The notes under the pieces: model-generated
What the model was told of the DNA's origin: nothing
Seen by the model: only the letters and a program-made list of their open reading frames with translations
The model's database searches: none
From: Chlorophyllum brunneum
Lineage: Eukaryota; Basidiomycota; Agaricomycetes; Agaricales; Agaricaceae
Assembly (NCBI GenBank): GCA_963576785.1
Contig: OY756149.1
Location: 1,116,001-1,180,000 of the forward strand
DNA: 64,000 nt
Reading direction: 5' to 3'
Shown here: positions 12,803 through 25,600 of the stretch, piece by piece
How the letters are laid out: every line of letters starts with the position of its first letter
Numbering within the stretch: the first letter of the stretch is position 1
Made by a program: the position numbers and the translations under genes

Positions 12803-14528
12803 CTAGTCTGATTTCGGGCGTAGGGATTCCAAGTTGAACGGACTACGTTGTTGAGTGCTGTTCAGGTATACCAAAACGGCAAGCATGATGGTCAGAACTC
12901 CAAACAAGATAGTGTGGAGGACGGCAAACTGAAAACTTGTCGAAAGTGCGAGTTTTCGGCTAGTAAATTGTGCTGCAACCTGTTGACCGAGAACGTCTTG
13001 AGCGGGGCTATCCTCAGCATCTGGTCCCTGGTAGCCACTAGTGAAAGCCTTCAAAGCAGAGAGCGTGAATTCGTCCATGCGATCATTAAGGGACTGCTGG
13101 TTGAGTGGTTGGAGAGTGATACGGTCTTGCCGTTCGCGACCCATAGGGATATCCAACAACATGGTTGCTGAAACCCAATTGAAGTTGTAAGGTCCATTGG
13201 CTGGTTTAATAGTTCCCCCGTCGAGCGAACGGACCGCGGTGTAAAGGATTGTCGTGAACAACGTCCGAGCCGCTTGGTGGTCAATATTGTGTGGTGAGGC
13301 CACATCGAAGTGAGAGGCAACTTCGATATCGGGCTCAGTAATGTTAGAGTTTGGTTCAAGACGGACATCTCGGGACATGAAAGAGAGATTGGGGGTGCAG
13401 GTCAAGAGAGTGGCAAGGGGAGCGCGAAGATATCTGATGGGTCTCCTGGCGGCGGAGAAACCCGCAAAACCTTCACTGCTGAAGACAGTCGGCAGACCAC
13501 TGAGGTCAATCCAGGTGCTGTTGGGACTTGTGCTGTTGGAACCAGTACTGAAGGTAGGAGAGACAGTCACATTCCCCCCTAAGAAAAGATAAACCGAGTC
13601 GCCCGTGTAGTTACCGGACGTGGGTAACAAATGGAGGATGCTGGAACCGCTTTCTAGCGTCTGTTAATAAACGAGCAAAGTCTCAGGAGCCTTGGAACTC
13701 ACCCATACCAGTTGGACCTGCGGAAATAGATGTTGCATTCGTATTAAGGTCTCCAGCCCACGTCTTATCGCCGAACGTAACGCTGTTCCCTGAGTAGCTA
13801 TCGGGTGCCTGCCACTGACAATCGTAGTGAAAAGAGACTATATCGGTCTCGTATGTGACTCTGGTCGTCAGATTGAGATCCTCAGTCGGCAGAGGAATGA
13901 AGAGATTAGGCTGTGGGACGTATCCCCAAGGAGCGCCAAACAACTGCTCGAGCCTCACCACCATATTGGCTTGGTAAAGGCGATCTATGAAGACCGGGTT
14001 GGTGATAACCGTGAAGTTTTGGGTGAGACTGGAAGTAGATATCGAGCCGATGGGCAACAGCTTATCAAATTCGATACCAGAAGCCACAGTGATGGTGGAA
14101 GACCCAGTTGTACGGATGACCAACAAACCCAGAGAAGCGAAGAAGGCGATTATGAACGTCTTCGTTGCGGAATGCTCAACGAGGTAACGGATACGGTCGG
14201 TCATGCCGCTGGTTATGACAGAGACCAGGTCAGTCTTTTCCTGCTCCGGTGCGGCCCATTCCCTGCTAAACGCATCATAGCATATGTGCAGGGCACACCC
14301 AATAGCGATGCCATGCCAGAATGAAAAGATCGTGATGAAACCGCTCCTGATTGTCGTAGGTTCAAAGGAAAACCAGGGCAGTCGCTGCGGGTTAGAGTAA
14401 AAGTACCAGGCTAAGATAATGAAGGAAACCTCCATGAACGTGAAGATCATGAAGTGAAGGTTACGGAAGAATATGGATAAGGCAGCCGCTTTTCCGCTGC
14501 TTTTGAGTGCTATGGGAGACACAGGCAT
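12803..14528 (-). CDS. Multipass membrane protein of unknown function
   Basis: Two long exons (14528 to about 13704, and about 13658 to 12803) join across a GTGAGT...AACAG intron to give roughly 540 residues. The N-terminal third has hydrophobic segments at about residues 25-45 (FMIFTFMEVSFIILAWYFY), 62-85 and 120-140 (KTFIIAFFASLGLLVI). A long middle region follows with many N-x-S/T sites (NLTT, NATS, NYTG, NVTV, NSTW), which looks lumenal or extracellular. One strong hydrophobic segment lies near the C-terminus (VLHTILFGVLTIMLAVLVYL), followed by a short basic tail. The topology resembles large lineage-restricted fungal plasma-membrane proteins. I do not recognise the family and assign no function. 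Start ATG 14526-14528. Confidence 0.75.
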
Positions 14529-15562
14529 GGTAATGAGCGTGGGGTGAAGGAGTGGACTGGTATGGTGGTCAGACGAATGTAGGTCGACTTTCTACATCGG
14601 CGTTCGGACACCGTGTGCTAGCGCCCAGAAGAAAATTTTGTTTGAATGGCATGCCACAACTCGGATGCCGTGAAACCAGCATTTCTTATCCGCTACCACG
14701 ACCAATTCAGTACTAAATTCTAGGACGCGGGGCCATGAACCTACAAGCACAACCCAATTGCTATCTAAGCCGCTCAACGCCTCTGGTACTGTTCTCTTGC
14801 AAGAGAGGCGTTCCATAATATCGGGCGTCCGTCAGGGTCTGGTACCGAGTCAAGCAGCTACGCCTTCGGGGAAGGTGCGTTCTTTGATGTACACTAGTCC
14901 ACAACCAACAACCGGATAATAATAGGCGTCAACAATTGTGAAAACAAACTTGGCCACGGCCGACTGACGGTCTGATACGAGCGAGATACGAGCGACGTAA
15001 ACAGCCCATGATGGTCTTGTGCCAATGGGTCACAGTTACGTCGGTCACCTCTCGAAAACTCACTCCCTCCACGAACATGGTGAACGAGTTTCGTCTCCAC
15101 ATACTTTGAAATTGCACCAAGCAGCACAAAAAAGGCTTTAGCCAATTTACCTTTTCCAACTGTCAAATTTTTCAGATGCAGGGGTCTTCTGCGGTTGCAC
15201 AGCACCCGACTTCATTAATAATTCATTCATCATGCATTATGCACCACTTTGACTCTCCTTCTGAAGCATCAAACCCAAGATGGTTAAAGCTAGCCCATCC
15301 ATCACACAAAGATCAGAAACAGCACCCAGGAGAAGAGAGAGCCAAAATCCATGGGTATTCATTCTATGTGTATAAGATTAAGCGAAAATAATCCTCCAAT
15401 GATATCATATATATATATGTAGCGATGTATGCCAGAGTACGTTACTTTGCGTGTTATGCATTGTGATAGTTGCATTCCAAAAGCAAGCTCGAAACAAAAA
15501 ATTCAAATGAAATAGAAGATCGAAGATCGAGATAGCGAATAAGATAACTCAAAATACTACCT
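14529..15562. other. Intergenic region
   Basis: Promoter side of the membrane-protein gene and 3' side of the HMG-CoA reductase gene. A short (AT)n run lies near 15400-15417. No gene is visible. Confidence 0.5.
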
Positions 15563-18500
15563 TCACGTTGAAAACGAAGGTGGTGAAAGTAGTGGAGTAG
15601 AAGGAGATGAAGTAGATTCAGAAGATTCTTGTAAATTCACCCTCGAACCCGGTGGTGACAAGGAGATCGAACTTGTAGGCGTGAGTAACGATGACGAACC
15701 ACCGCCCTTCCCAGTCTCCACCGCAGACGCAAACATAGGAACAGGAATACTGGCCAACTGTCCTGCAACAGGACTCGTTCCAGGACCGGGAGTAGCAGGC
15801 CTCGAAGTCGCAGGGGTATTTGTCAGACTCCTATTATGTGCCATATGCGCCTTGATCAGATGACCAGCCGCCAGAGCACTAAGCAAAGACAATTCGCCAG
15901 CCATAACAGCAGCAGCGATCATCCTAGCAAGAGCCTGAGCATTCTGTCCAGGGTGTGTCGGATGTGCGCCTTTGATACCGAGCATTTCCAATACAGCTTG
16001 CTGAGGAGCAAGAACGGTTCCACCACCAACGGTACCAACTTCGATTGAAGGCATAGAAACAGTCATGAGGAGATCCTCGCCATCGTTAATCCTGGTTGGG
16101 GAGGCCGTCAGTGTCAAATGGAAAAAGATAAAAACGGGAAAAGGACGTACGGTTCCATCAATGTGATACAATTCGAACTCTCCACATTCTGTGCTGGATC
16201 CTGACCCGTCGCAATAAACATCGCGGTCAAAATATTCGCCGCGTGGGCATTGAAACCACCAATCGAGCCCGCCATCGCACTCCCCACCAAGTTCTTCTTG
16301 GTATTCAAATTACACAATGCCTCGACCGTCGTCTTCAACACCGTCCTCACAACTTTGCCAGGAACAACAGCTTCCGCTACCACACTCTTCCCTCGTCCCT
16401 CAATCCAATTAATCGCAGCCGGCTTCTTATCCGTGCAATAATTACCCGACAAAGCAAGGGTGATCATCTCCGGGAATCGTTGCTGCATGGCTTCAAGTGC
16501 CTTTTCCGTCCCTTTCGAAATCATATTCATTCCCATAGCATCACCAGTAGCGGTCGCGAACCGAACAAACAAAGTTCGTCCCGCAAGTGTCGTCTTCAAA
16601 CTCTGCAGCTTGGCAAACCTCGAGGTCGACTCGAAAGCAGTCTTCAGTGTAGCGTAACCTTCTTCTGACGCAATCCAAGCTTTGGCTTGAGCAGCGAGGA
16701 CGATCGACGGGAAATCGATGGCGGGACCGCGAGTCATACCATCCTGAGTGAGGACGGTAGTAACACCCCCACCGGCGTTGAGGGCTTTGCATCCGCGAGA
16801 AGTAGAGGCGACGAGGGTACCCTCAGCGGTAGCCATGGGAATGTGAATCATCTGATCATCTATCTTGAGGGGACCGGCGATACCAAGAGGAAGAGGGATA
16901 AATCCAACGACGTTCTCGCAACAAGCACCAAGAACACGAGAGTAATCGTAATTCGTCAAAGGGATATCCGAAACCTCGAGTGTCTTCGTCCTGGTCTGAC
17001 GAGCTATCAAACACCGCGCATCAGCACCAACCATTCAGACACGACGAAAAACAAAATTACTCACAAACTAGAGCCCTACGAATCCTAACAGCCCTCTCGA
17101 GTTCATCCATACCAAGCACCTTTTCCAACGCATACATCGCAATCTTCCCATTCTGAGACAATAAGATAACTTCTTCATCATTCAACATCTTCAAACTTAA
17201 ACTCAATGGCCTCGGTCCATTCTCAAAGATATCAATGCACTCTTCGAGTGTGCGAATGGTATCAGAAGGAGGTGGGGTATGAACACCAGAGTCTGTCAAA
17301 GGAGGCGTATTAAGTGATGAAGCAGCGGCAGCGGCAGCTTCGAGTTTCCTGTCAATGTCTTCAAGAGTGAATGTTGGAACACAGGTTTTGGGACTGGTCA
17401 CAACAACAGCGGGTTTGGGCACAGGGACGAAAAGGGGTGGAGGAACAGACGTGGTTGTAGTGGCAACGACGGGAGAAGATGCAATGGGAGTAGTCGACGA
17501 GTCGCTCGACGGTGCTCGGACCTTGGTCTCCTTCTCCTTCACAACAGCTTTTTTCTCATCCTCGTCCTCCTCAAACCTTACGCCACCCTTGGCCCCCGTA
17601 CGTCCAACAACAGGCAGTCCAAGTGCAATCCCCTTCAAAAGGAAACCATTCAAGCTAATGCTGATCGCCAACAGAACTACAATCCCCTTGGACATAATCG
17701 GGTCACCAACAAGTCGAGTCCAACTAGACATGAAGCTCTCAACAGCTTCCCAAGCCGTTCGCCTCTTGCGTTCTGTGGTATAAGGACTCGAATTCTGTTG
17801 ACGGTGGAGGGAAGAGGAGAGAATAGAGGAGGATTGACGAGTAGACAAATTGCTAGAGGTGCCACGGTGTTGAGCGAGGATTGCTGCAGAGGGGATGACA
17901 CGGATGTAGACAGGGGGAGAGACCTTGACCCAAACGTCCTGAACGACTTGTTGCTCTTCGTCTTCACTCGCAGGTGCATCATCGTTGATCTCGAGGACCA
18001 TAGACGCATCATCGGCAAGTGCTTGAAGTACAGGCCGAAGAGCAGGTGCATTCAAGTCAACACGCCTGATGTTAACGGTTGCCGAATGATGCGATGTGTG
18101 GCGGGTATGTGTAAGAGGTGTGATGAGATTAAGAATGTGTAGGGTCGTAAAAGTCGCAATCTACCACCAAATACCCCCCAATCAGTAAGACCATTCCCAG
18201 ATGACGAAGGAGACATACTAAAAGCAACTTCAATCTAGCAACGGGATTCTCCTGTTTCTTCATTAACCCTGCCTTCCCACCAGCTCCAACCTTCTCGTAA
18301 CCCTGGACCAGTCCAGACCCCTTTTCACCAAGCAATGCACTAATCCTATGCCGAAGTCCCTTGGGCGATGTCGGCTCACTTTGTTGTTCAGTGGAAGTAG
18401 CAAACTTGGAGCGACCACTAGCAAGTGCGGAGGGTTTACCCGAAGCAGCCGAAAGAGGCTTCAAGTTGAGACTACTAGCAATGGAAGATGTCGAAGATGA

Positions 18501-20621
18501 CCGAGACAGGGGCGAACGTGTCATAGCTCTTGCAGTCTTGATTCTGCGGACCTGTAACAGGTACGTAATAAAAGAAAGTTGTCAATACACCAATCAAGAA
18601 AGGTTCAAGGCAGAAAGTAAAAAGACAATAAGCGAAGAAAAACAGGGAAAGTAAAATTCAAGGAGAATATGCAAGGGCGAAGGGAGCGGTGGAATGGAGA
18701 GCGAGTCAGGATCCGATACCAAAATCAGGCCTATGCCCATCAGCGCCCAAAGCGGTGGTCAACAACAAAAGGCAATCACAAGCCATGACCACAAATGATC
18801 ATCTCGGCACGAGATCCACTCAACCACCCACACCCACGATCCAACAAGCCCCATCACAATAAAAAGCCCAAACGCCAACAGCAGGTAACAATAACCCCAC
18901 AGAAACCGAGATGGGCGAGGAATGATGGCATCCGAACCAAATCGCCATTATAGAAGACCCCGGGAATAGCAGCAATAGTGAAACGAGATTGTAAACGGTT
19001 GGATGTCGCAACTGTTGGTACGTGATGGGGATGTGATGGGGAGCCTGCAATGAAGCTGGGAGTATGGATGGCGTGACCGCAGAATAACTGTCATTTCATC
19101 GCTGAAATGCCCCCAGACACCACCCATTGGCGACGTCATTCGTGTGGGAAACAGGTATGGTACGACAATTTGTCGCCTTAATCAGGCCATTGCAACCCAT
19201 GGAGACAAGAGGGGGGAGAAAAAAACGGAAGAAATATAACAGTAGGTGGAAAAAGACGCGAGAATGGAGTAAACTCACCTCGATCATAACTCCGAGGATA
19301 GCTGCCAAGTACGTGCATAGCAGGACGCAATCTACACCAAGAATAAGTGCCGCTAGCGCACATACTTCCTTGAGTCCGCCGACTTTAGAATACGCGCCGA
19401 CGACGAGAACGGCAATCTCGAGAAAGTAGTCCCGGATGATGGGTGGATAGACTTTGGTTAGACTCTCCGTGATGATCTTGGGTGCGGGTTTCATCTGTGC
19501 TGCGGGTGTCGGAGAGGCGAGAAGATGGGGATGTGTGAATACAGCGCGTGCCAAACGGAGGGGCTTATCGAAACCAACAGTGCAGACAAGGAACGGAAGT
19601 GCCTCTGTAAGGGCAACAGGATCAATGGGAATGCGCAGGGCCATGGCGATCGGAAGAGAGATGAGAAGGGCAAGGATGGCGCTGGAAACGATGGCAAGGG
19701 GTAACCAAAAGTTGGAACCAAGCTTCCTGGAACGGGTGATAAGGAGGAAAAAGGTAGTGTGCATGAGGAGGTAGCCGGCGAGGATGAGAAGGATATCAAG
19801 AGAATCGGCTTTCTTGGTGAGGTCCCAGAAACGCATTACCATGGTACGTGCGGCATAGGCAACCCATGTGGGAGAATTCATTTGGTCAATAGGAATGTGG
19901 TCGGCAGCGGTGCGGGCAGACTCGACCTGGAACTTGACACCAGATTCATCTGTAAAGACACGTCCTCCACGTTCATCGGCCGTAAGGGCTGAAACCCATT
20001 CATCCTTCGGAGCGCCCGGAACAAAAGCCAAGGTCTGAATGAAGGAGCGGAGGGAAGGATGCTGGTGGGTGAAGCATGTGGAGAGGGAAGAAGCGTAGGG
20101 GTGGTGGCAAATGCTGGAGTACTTTCGGCCGGTGGAAGAGTGGAACGCTGTGGTGAGGTGGTGTGTAAGGTTGTGGGTGGAGTGCGAGAGGGGGTCATCC
20201 AATAGGGAAATGGATTCTGGGATAAGCTAGAGTCGTGTCAGAATCTGTTCGAAGCCGGCAAGACAGAAACACATACTTCACCGCGGGGAGAGTCGAGGGT
20301 AATGACGAGCTGCTGGATTTCAAGAGCGGTAGCAGAACGCGGGGGTTTCCAGGCAGATTCGGAAACACTGCTCCAGGCTCCGTCGTGAAGGTGGGCGTGT
20401 GCAGGACGGAGAGCGGGGGGAGCACGGAGGGAATTTTGGGCAGAGAGAAAGGCGGAATGTTTGATGGCGTTGAGGATGTGGAAGTAGGCGAGGGTGCCGA
20501 GGATGCAGAAGAAGACGATGGTCTCGATGGGGGTGTATGCAGCATGGAGAGCAAAGGGCCTGAGAAGGACGCGCATGGCTGGCAGAGACCAGCGGAGGGA
20601 GAAGAGCAGCTGTCGTACCAT
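15563..20621 (-). CDS. HMG1: HMG-CoA reductase with sterol-sensing domain
   Basis: It reduces HMG-CoA to mevalonate with two NADPH, the committed step of ergosterol and isoprenoid synthesis, and is anchored in the ER. The N-terminal membrane part begins [11 protein letters not shown], with [20 protein letters not shown] as first membrane segment. A sterol-sensing region of several helices follows ([38 protein letters not shown]). A Ser-rich linker leads to the catalytic domain. All catalytic landmarks are present: Glu in [14 protein letters not shown], Lys in [10 protein letters not shown], Asp in GQDPAQN, the nucleotide motif [17 protein letters not shown], and the His motif [12 protein letters not shown] Ser/Pro-rich C-terminal extension follows. 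Introns are short except one of 727 nt (18552-19278) between GVMIE and VRRIKTARA. The start ATG is 20619-20621; a GTG at 20651 is in frame upstream. Confidence 0.95.
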
Positions 20622-22614
20622 GCCCCAAACATTTTTATTCAAACTAGACACCCCAATCCGGAAACACGGCCCCCCGACACCCCTCCACAGCCCCTGCTAA
20701 CCTCGCTGGGGCCCTGGCCGCAATCACAATAAATCAGTTAATGCCTGATGTCATGCAAAGGACCACCCAACGCCTGACAATAAGTGCACCGACAACAACA
20801 AATGGAGACCTCTATTCAGCCGCTAGCTTTAACGGGCCTGCCAACTACACAGTTTCAAACCCCTTCCGTCCTGCCTACTTATCCCTCTTTGACCACTCTG
20901 GACCCATGCAGCGGTTTATTGTGTCCCTGAAGGTACCAGCATAACATCCTAGACCACTTTTTGATCTTATCACTCCCCCCATCCCCATACATACCCGATC
21001 CACGTCCACAACCCTCCGATACTCGAAAGAGTCTCCGGGGATCACACCGCTGCAACCACATCACCAAGATAGAGCTAATGATACACCGCATCCAACAAAC
21101 CGTGCATTCCACCAATCCTATCCCTTCCCCGGTAGCCCGCATCCCATTACCGATTCCAAGAAGGCGACGCTGCCTCCATTCCGTTTCAACCGCCTTCCAA
21201 TCCGGTCCGACAACAACTGACCATTCTCCTAATCCATAACCCATAAATCCAAAAATACACCCTCCTCCCACACGCATCTCAACCAACATTCCGACTGCAT
21301 CGACACTGCACCGCTAATCCAAAAACACTGCTTCCGAACACCCCGAAACGAACGACCACATATGGCATCACGCTAAACGTCATTTTCGAAGATCAAATGC
21401 CCACTGAGGCCTCACGAGGTTGACCCAAATATTCTTCATCCAGATCCGGTAACACCAAGGTACCCGATTCCGGGTCCCTTACTACTATCCCGCGGACTGT
21501 ACCTCAATTAACTGACAGCTGTGTTACAGACAAATCAGGTCTCCGACGATGAGATAACATAGTATCCACTCTCTCGCGGATACAACTAGGGCCCACGGCC
21601 TATACTTGTGGCTACAACTTCTTTCAGTGGTACGATCTGTCAGAATAAAGTTCAGAGCCCACAATTGATATTCCAACACCCGCAAAAAAAAAAAACTACC
21701 ACCACAAAGTCCGGAGGCGAACAAATCAGAAGCTAGTCCCCACATTGCTTACCGGTTTATCTATACCTCCGGAAGTGTTACCTCTTCCAGTCCGAGTTTG
21801 TCGCAACTTACGGGCTATCATTCTACGGTGACTTGGCAAAGAAACTTGTACATACACAGTATATTACCATTGATTTCCGGTAAGTTGTTGGGGGGGCTTG
21901 AAACTTTCAATATCGTAATCATGGCGTTTTCCAGAATATTTGTGCATGTACGCCTGACTATACCCAAACAGTAACCTGAATCCCCAAGATCAACCCAAAG
22001 AATAAAGCGCTGTGTGTCCAGTAGCTATTCTTACAAAGCATATCTCATTGTCAACTCGGGTCTCCAACCTGGCTACCAGATTTGATATGTACCCCCTCAG
22101 TCTTTGTTCGTCAAAATTACACATCAGAGCTTTTCAGTCCTAAACCCCAAATACCCCATGTTTTCTGATACTTCTTCAAAGCCTGTGGAACTTCCTTCTG
22201 ATATTTTTCATCGACGGAGTAGCATCCTACCGACTCGGGAGCATATTATCATCCCTACCTTATGAGACCATCTGGCCAACGACGCTTTCCCCCCAAGACC
22301 CTCCCCGAGTTCCACATAATACAATCTCTCAGGCCATAGAAAAAATACTATACGGGAGGATTACTAAATTCATTCCACCAAGGAGGGAACGCTCCGATAG
22401 CAGTCGTTCGCCCTAGGTTGGACTTCGATTAACTGCGGTCTCAAACCAAAGAACATCGAAGCCGTAACAAACTCGGGAACAACAATAATATTTCCAACCA
22501 CCTGTTTCAGAACACCTGCGGTTGAGAAGCACATGGAGACACACTCTATACCTAGATACATCCACGATAAAACATCATATTCCTAACGACAAAAAAAGAT
22601 TTCCCAACGTCATC
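20622..22614. other. Long HMG-CoA reductase upstream region
   Basis: About 2 kb between the HMG-CoA reductase start and the LYS2 stop. Both flanking genes run leftward, so this should hold the reductase promoter and the LYS2 3' UTR. A minus-strand frame at 20879-21289 is open for 136 codons but reads unlike a protein. A weak SRE-like word (atcacaccgc) lies at 21041-21050. Confidence 0.5.
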
Positions 22615-25600
22615 CTAAACACCACTTCGTCCAGCGGCCTTGATAGCACCCTCATGTACCAACTTTGGTAATTGCTTCTCCGGGCTAGACAACGAAGGCT
22701 GAGGAAGGAACTCCGCACCGACCAACCAAGCAAGATACAACCCCATGAGGTCATCATCCACAGTTCTAGCCGTCCCACCCATATGTTTCTCCAACAACTT
22801 GTCCGTATTCGTATCATCCAATTCCGGGGCCTTGGTACTCGTTGGCAAATCATCAAGTACAAAGTGTAACAGTGGGAAGAGAGCATTATCCTGTGCTTCC
22901 ATAACATGTTGTTCGAGCTTTCTGCGCCAAACGAGGTATTCGCAAGGTTCAGTGGCGAAACCATATTTCGCCAGCGCCGTGAGCATGGTATTAAATGTGG
23001 GAAGTGGTTGAGCTTGGACGTGAAGGACACTAAGAGTAGTGTTCTGAAGAGGAGACACAGCAGCGAGGGATGTGCAAAGAGCGACGTGATCGACAGGCAC
23101 CATGTTAATGGTGTTGTTTATATTGGGCACCAGCCCAAGTTGGATGCATCCCTTCACCATACGCCAAATGAAATCATCGGTATTGGTTACTAGAGAAGAA
23201 AAGATGAACACTATGTACGAGGAAAAATAAGTTGCTTACCAGCAGTTTTGGAATCACCGACAACGTATCCGGGCCGAATAATATGGCCCCTCAGTCCCTT
23301 CTTGCCAGCCTCGAACAACAGCTTTTCGGATACCCACTTGGTCTGACCGTAACCAGTCTTGAGGTTGGACTTCGCGCCTTCAAGGTCGTCGCTCTCAGGA
23401 ATGCCCCTGTACCTGGAGTGTCCATGACCCAGGGTCTCGGAAAGATTGACATAATGTTCTGTATCAACAGCGGAAGTCGAGCTGACGAACACTAATGACT
23501 TGGGCTTGCCACTCGAGGCCAGTTCCATAGCAGTAAGCGTTGCAATCACATTTGGAGCTCTCAGGCGCTCGTAAGGATATACCCAGTGGACCTGAAATAG
23601 GTATTTGAATGGCGGTGCTGATTCCTGGATCATTAGAGCTTACCAGAGCGCCGTTATGAAGTACAACATCAGCCTCAGCTGCTACCCTATCCCATGTGTC
23701 CCTCGCCAGCCCAAAGGACTCAAGACCGAGGTCACCAGTGACAACTTCAAGCCTCCCCTGGTGCACCCATTTCTCATCCCAAACCCCACGATCGGTTGAA
23801 CCCTCCTTCAACCTAGCAAGTGCCTTCTCCTGATCGGAACCTCTCACCAAGCAAATAACCTTCGTCACCCTCTCTTCCCTAGAAAGCAAATCTCTCAATA
23901 CAAATGCTCCCAAAAATCCGGTTGCACCGGTCAAGAATATCGTCACGGAATGGTCGTAGAAATCGGACGGAAGCGAAGGATATGAAGGCTTCAATTTCTC
24001 CAGCAAATCGATGTAATCTTGACCATACTCGAGAGGCGCCGCCGTCGTCTTCTTCGGAGCCCCAGCCCCCGGTACACCCAAAGGCTGACCCTTGCCAGCG
24101 CCGGTACCACCAACAGGCGTAGGCTCTTGGTAAGCCAAACCCAAATCGGCGTTCCGCAAAGACTCGACAGCGGCAACGAGACCCGCGATAGTGGGTTGTT
24201 CAAAGATTAAACCCAAGGGCGCATTAATGACGAAAACTTTACGTATCTCGAAGATAAGTCGAGTGGCAAGGATCGAGTGACCGCCTAAATCGAAGAAACT
24301 TTCATCGAGAGGAATGGGGCTGGGTACGTTTGGAAGAATGCTTGCCCAAATACTCTGCATCTTTTGCTCTGTTGGGTTCGCGGCTTGTGAGGATGTTGCC
24401 ACATGAGATGCCTGGGCAGTATCTGGGAATGGAAGAGCGGGTTTATCAATTTTACCGTTAGGATTGAGGGGCATGCGTTTGAGGGGAACAATGACTGACG
24501 AAAAAGTTAGTAACTAGATCGATAGTATAGATTGACAACGGACGAACTGGAGGGAATACTATAGTTCGGCAGTTTGGTCTTGAGATACTCCCGAATGTTT
24601 TTGATGAGACGCCTGTATCGTTTCATACCCGCGACTAAACCTTTGCCATCTTCATCACCCGGAGCCTCGCTAGCAAATCCATCCAAACCAGGTCCATCGA
24701 GTGGGACGAAATAACTAATGAGAATCTTCTCCTCATCCTTATCTCTCCTAACAAGCGTGACATTTTCGCGCACAAGTGGGTGCTGACTGAGGTGCGTATC
24801 AATTTCTCCTAGTTCAATCCGGAAGCCGCGGATTTTAACTTGGTCATCGGCACGACCTGTACACTCAACGGTACCATCAGGCAGATATCGGCCAAGATCA
24901 CCAGATCGATACATGCGATCGCGGATTCCCTTCCAGTGAAGGGATTCCGGACCCGCGGCTCCATGAACCGGGGTCAGGATTGTGTCTCGTCTAGGAGGCA
25001 AGTCGCCGGAGAACCAGTTCATCACGAACTTCTCTGCAGTAGCGGCGGGGTCAAGATAGCCTTCAGCCAAACCACCAGATCGCACGTATATTTCGCCGAC
25101 TTCGCCCACGGCGCAGGGTACATTCCTATCATTCCGATTGACGACGAGGAGTTGGACATCGATCATGCCTTGGCCTGCGGGCATGATGTCCTTCTGGGTT
25201 GCGAGGAAACTAGAGTCTTCGGAAAGGGGAGGGATCGCAAAGTAGGATACAGCGCGTTGAGTCTCAGTAGTGCCGTACATGTTGATGATGCGGACATTGG
25301 CAGCTAGAGATTGGAGTCGCAAGCAGTCCCGTTTGGTGAGAATATCACCAACGAAAAATGCATTTTGCAGAGTAGGAATTTGACGTGTAGCCTGGGCTGA
25401 CAGAAGCTGACCCATGGCTGGGGTGAGATGAGTTACTGTAACTTCACTGTTCGCCATCCATTCCGCCAAACGACCCGGTGTACCGATGTCATCAGCTGTG
25501 GGTACATGCAGCTGGGCACCGAAGAAAAGAGGGGTGAACACTGGTAAAAACAGGTGAGTTTCTTTGGAAAGTAAGTATGTCGGGTATAGACGACTCACTG

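Noticed and set aside
20879..21289. 136-codon minus-strand frame upstream of HMG-CoA reductase
   Set aside because: Gly/Arg/Trp-rich composition of a non-coding frame, no splice context and no recognisable similarity.
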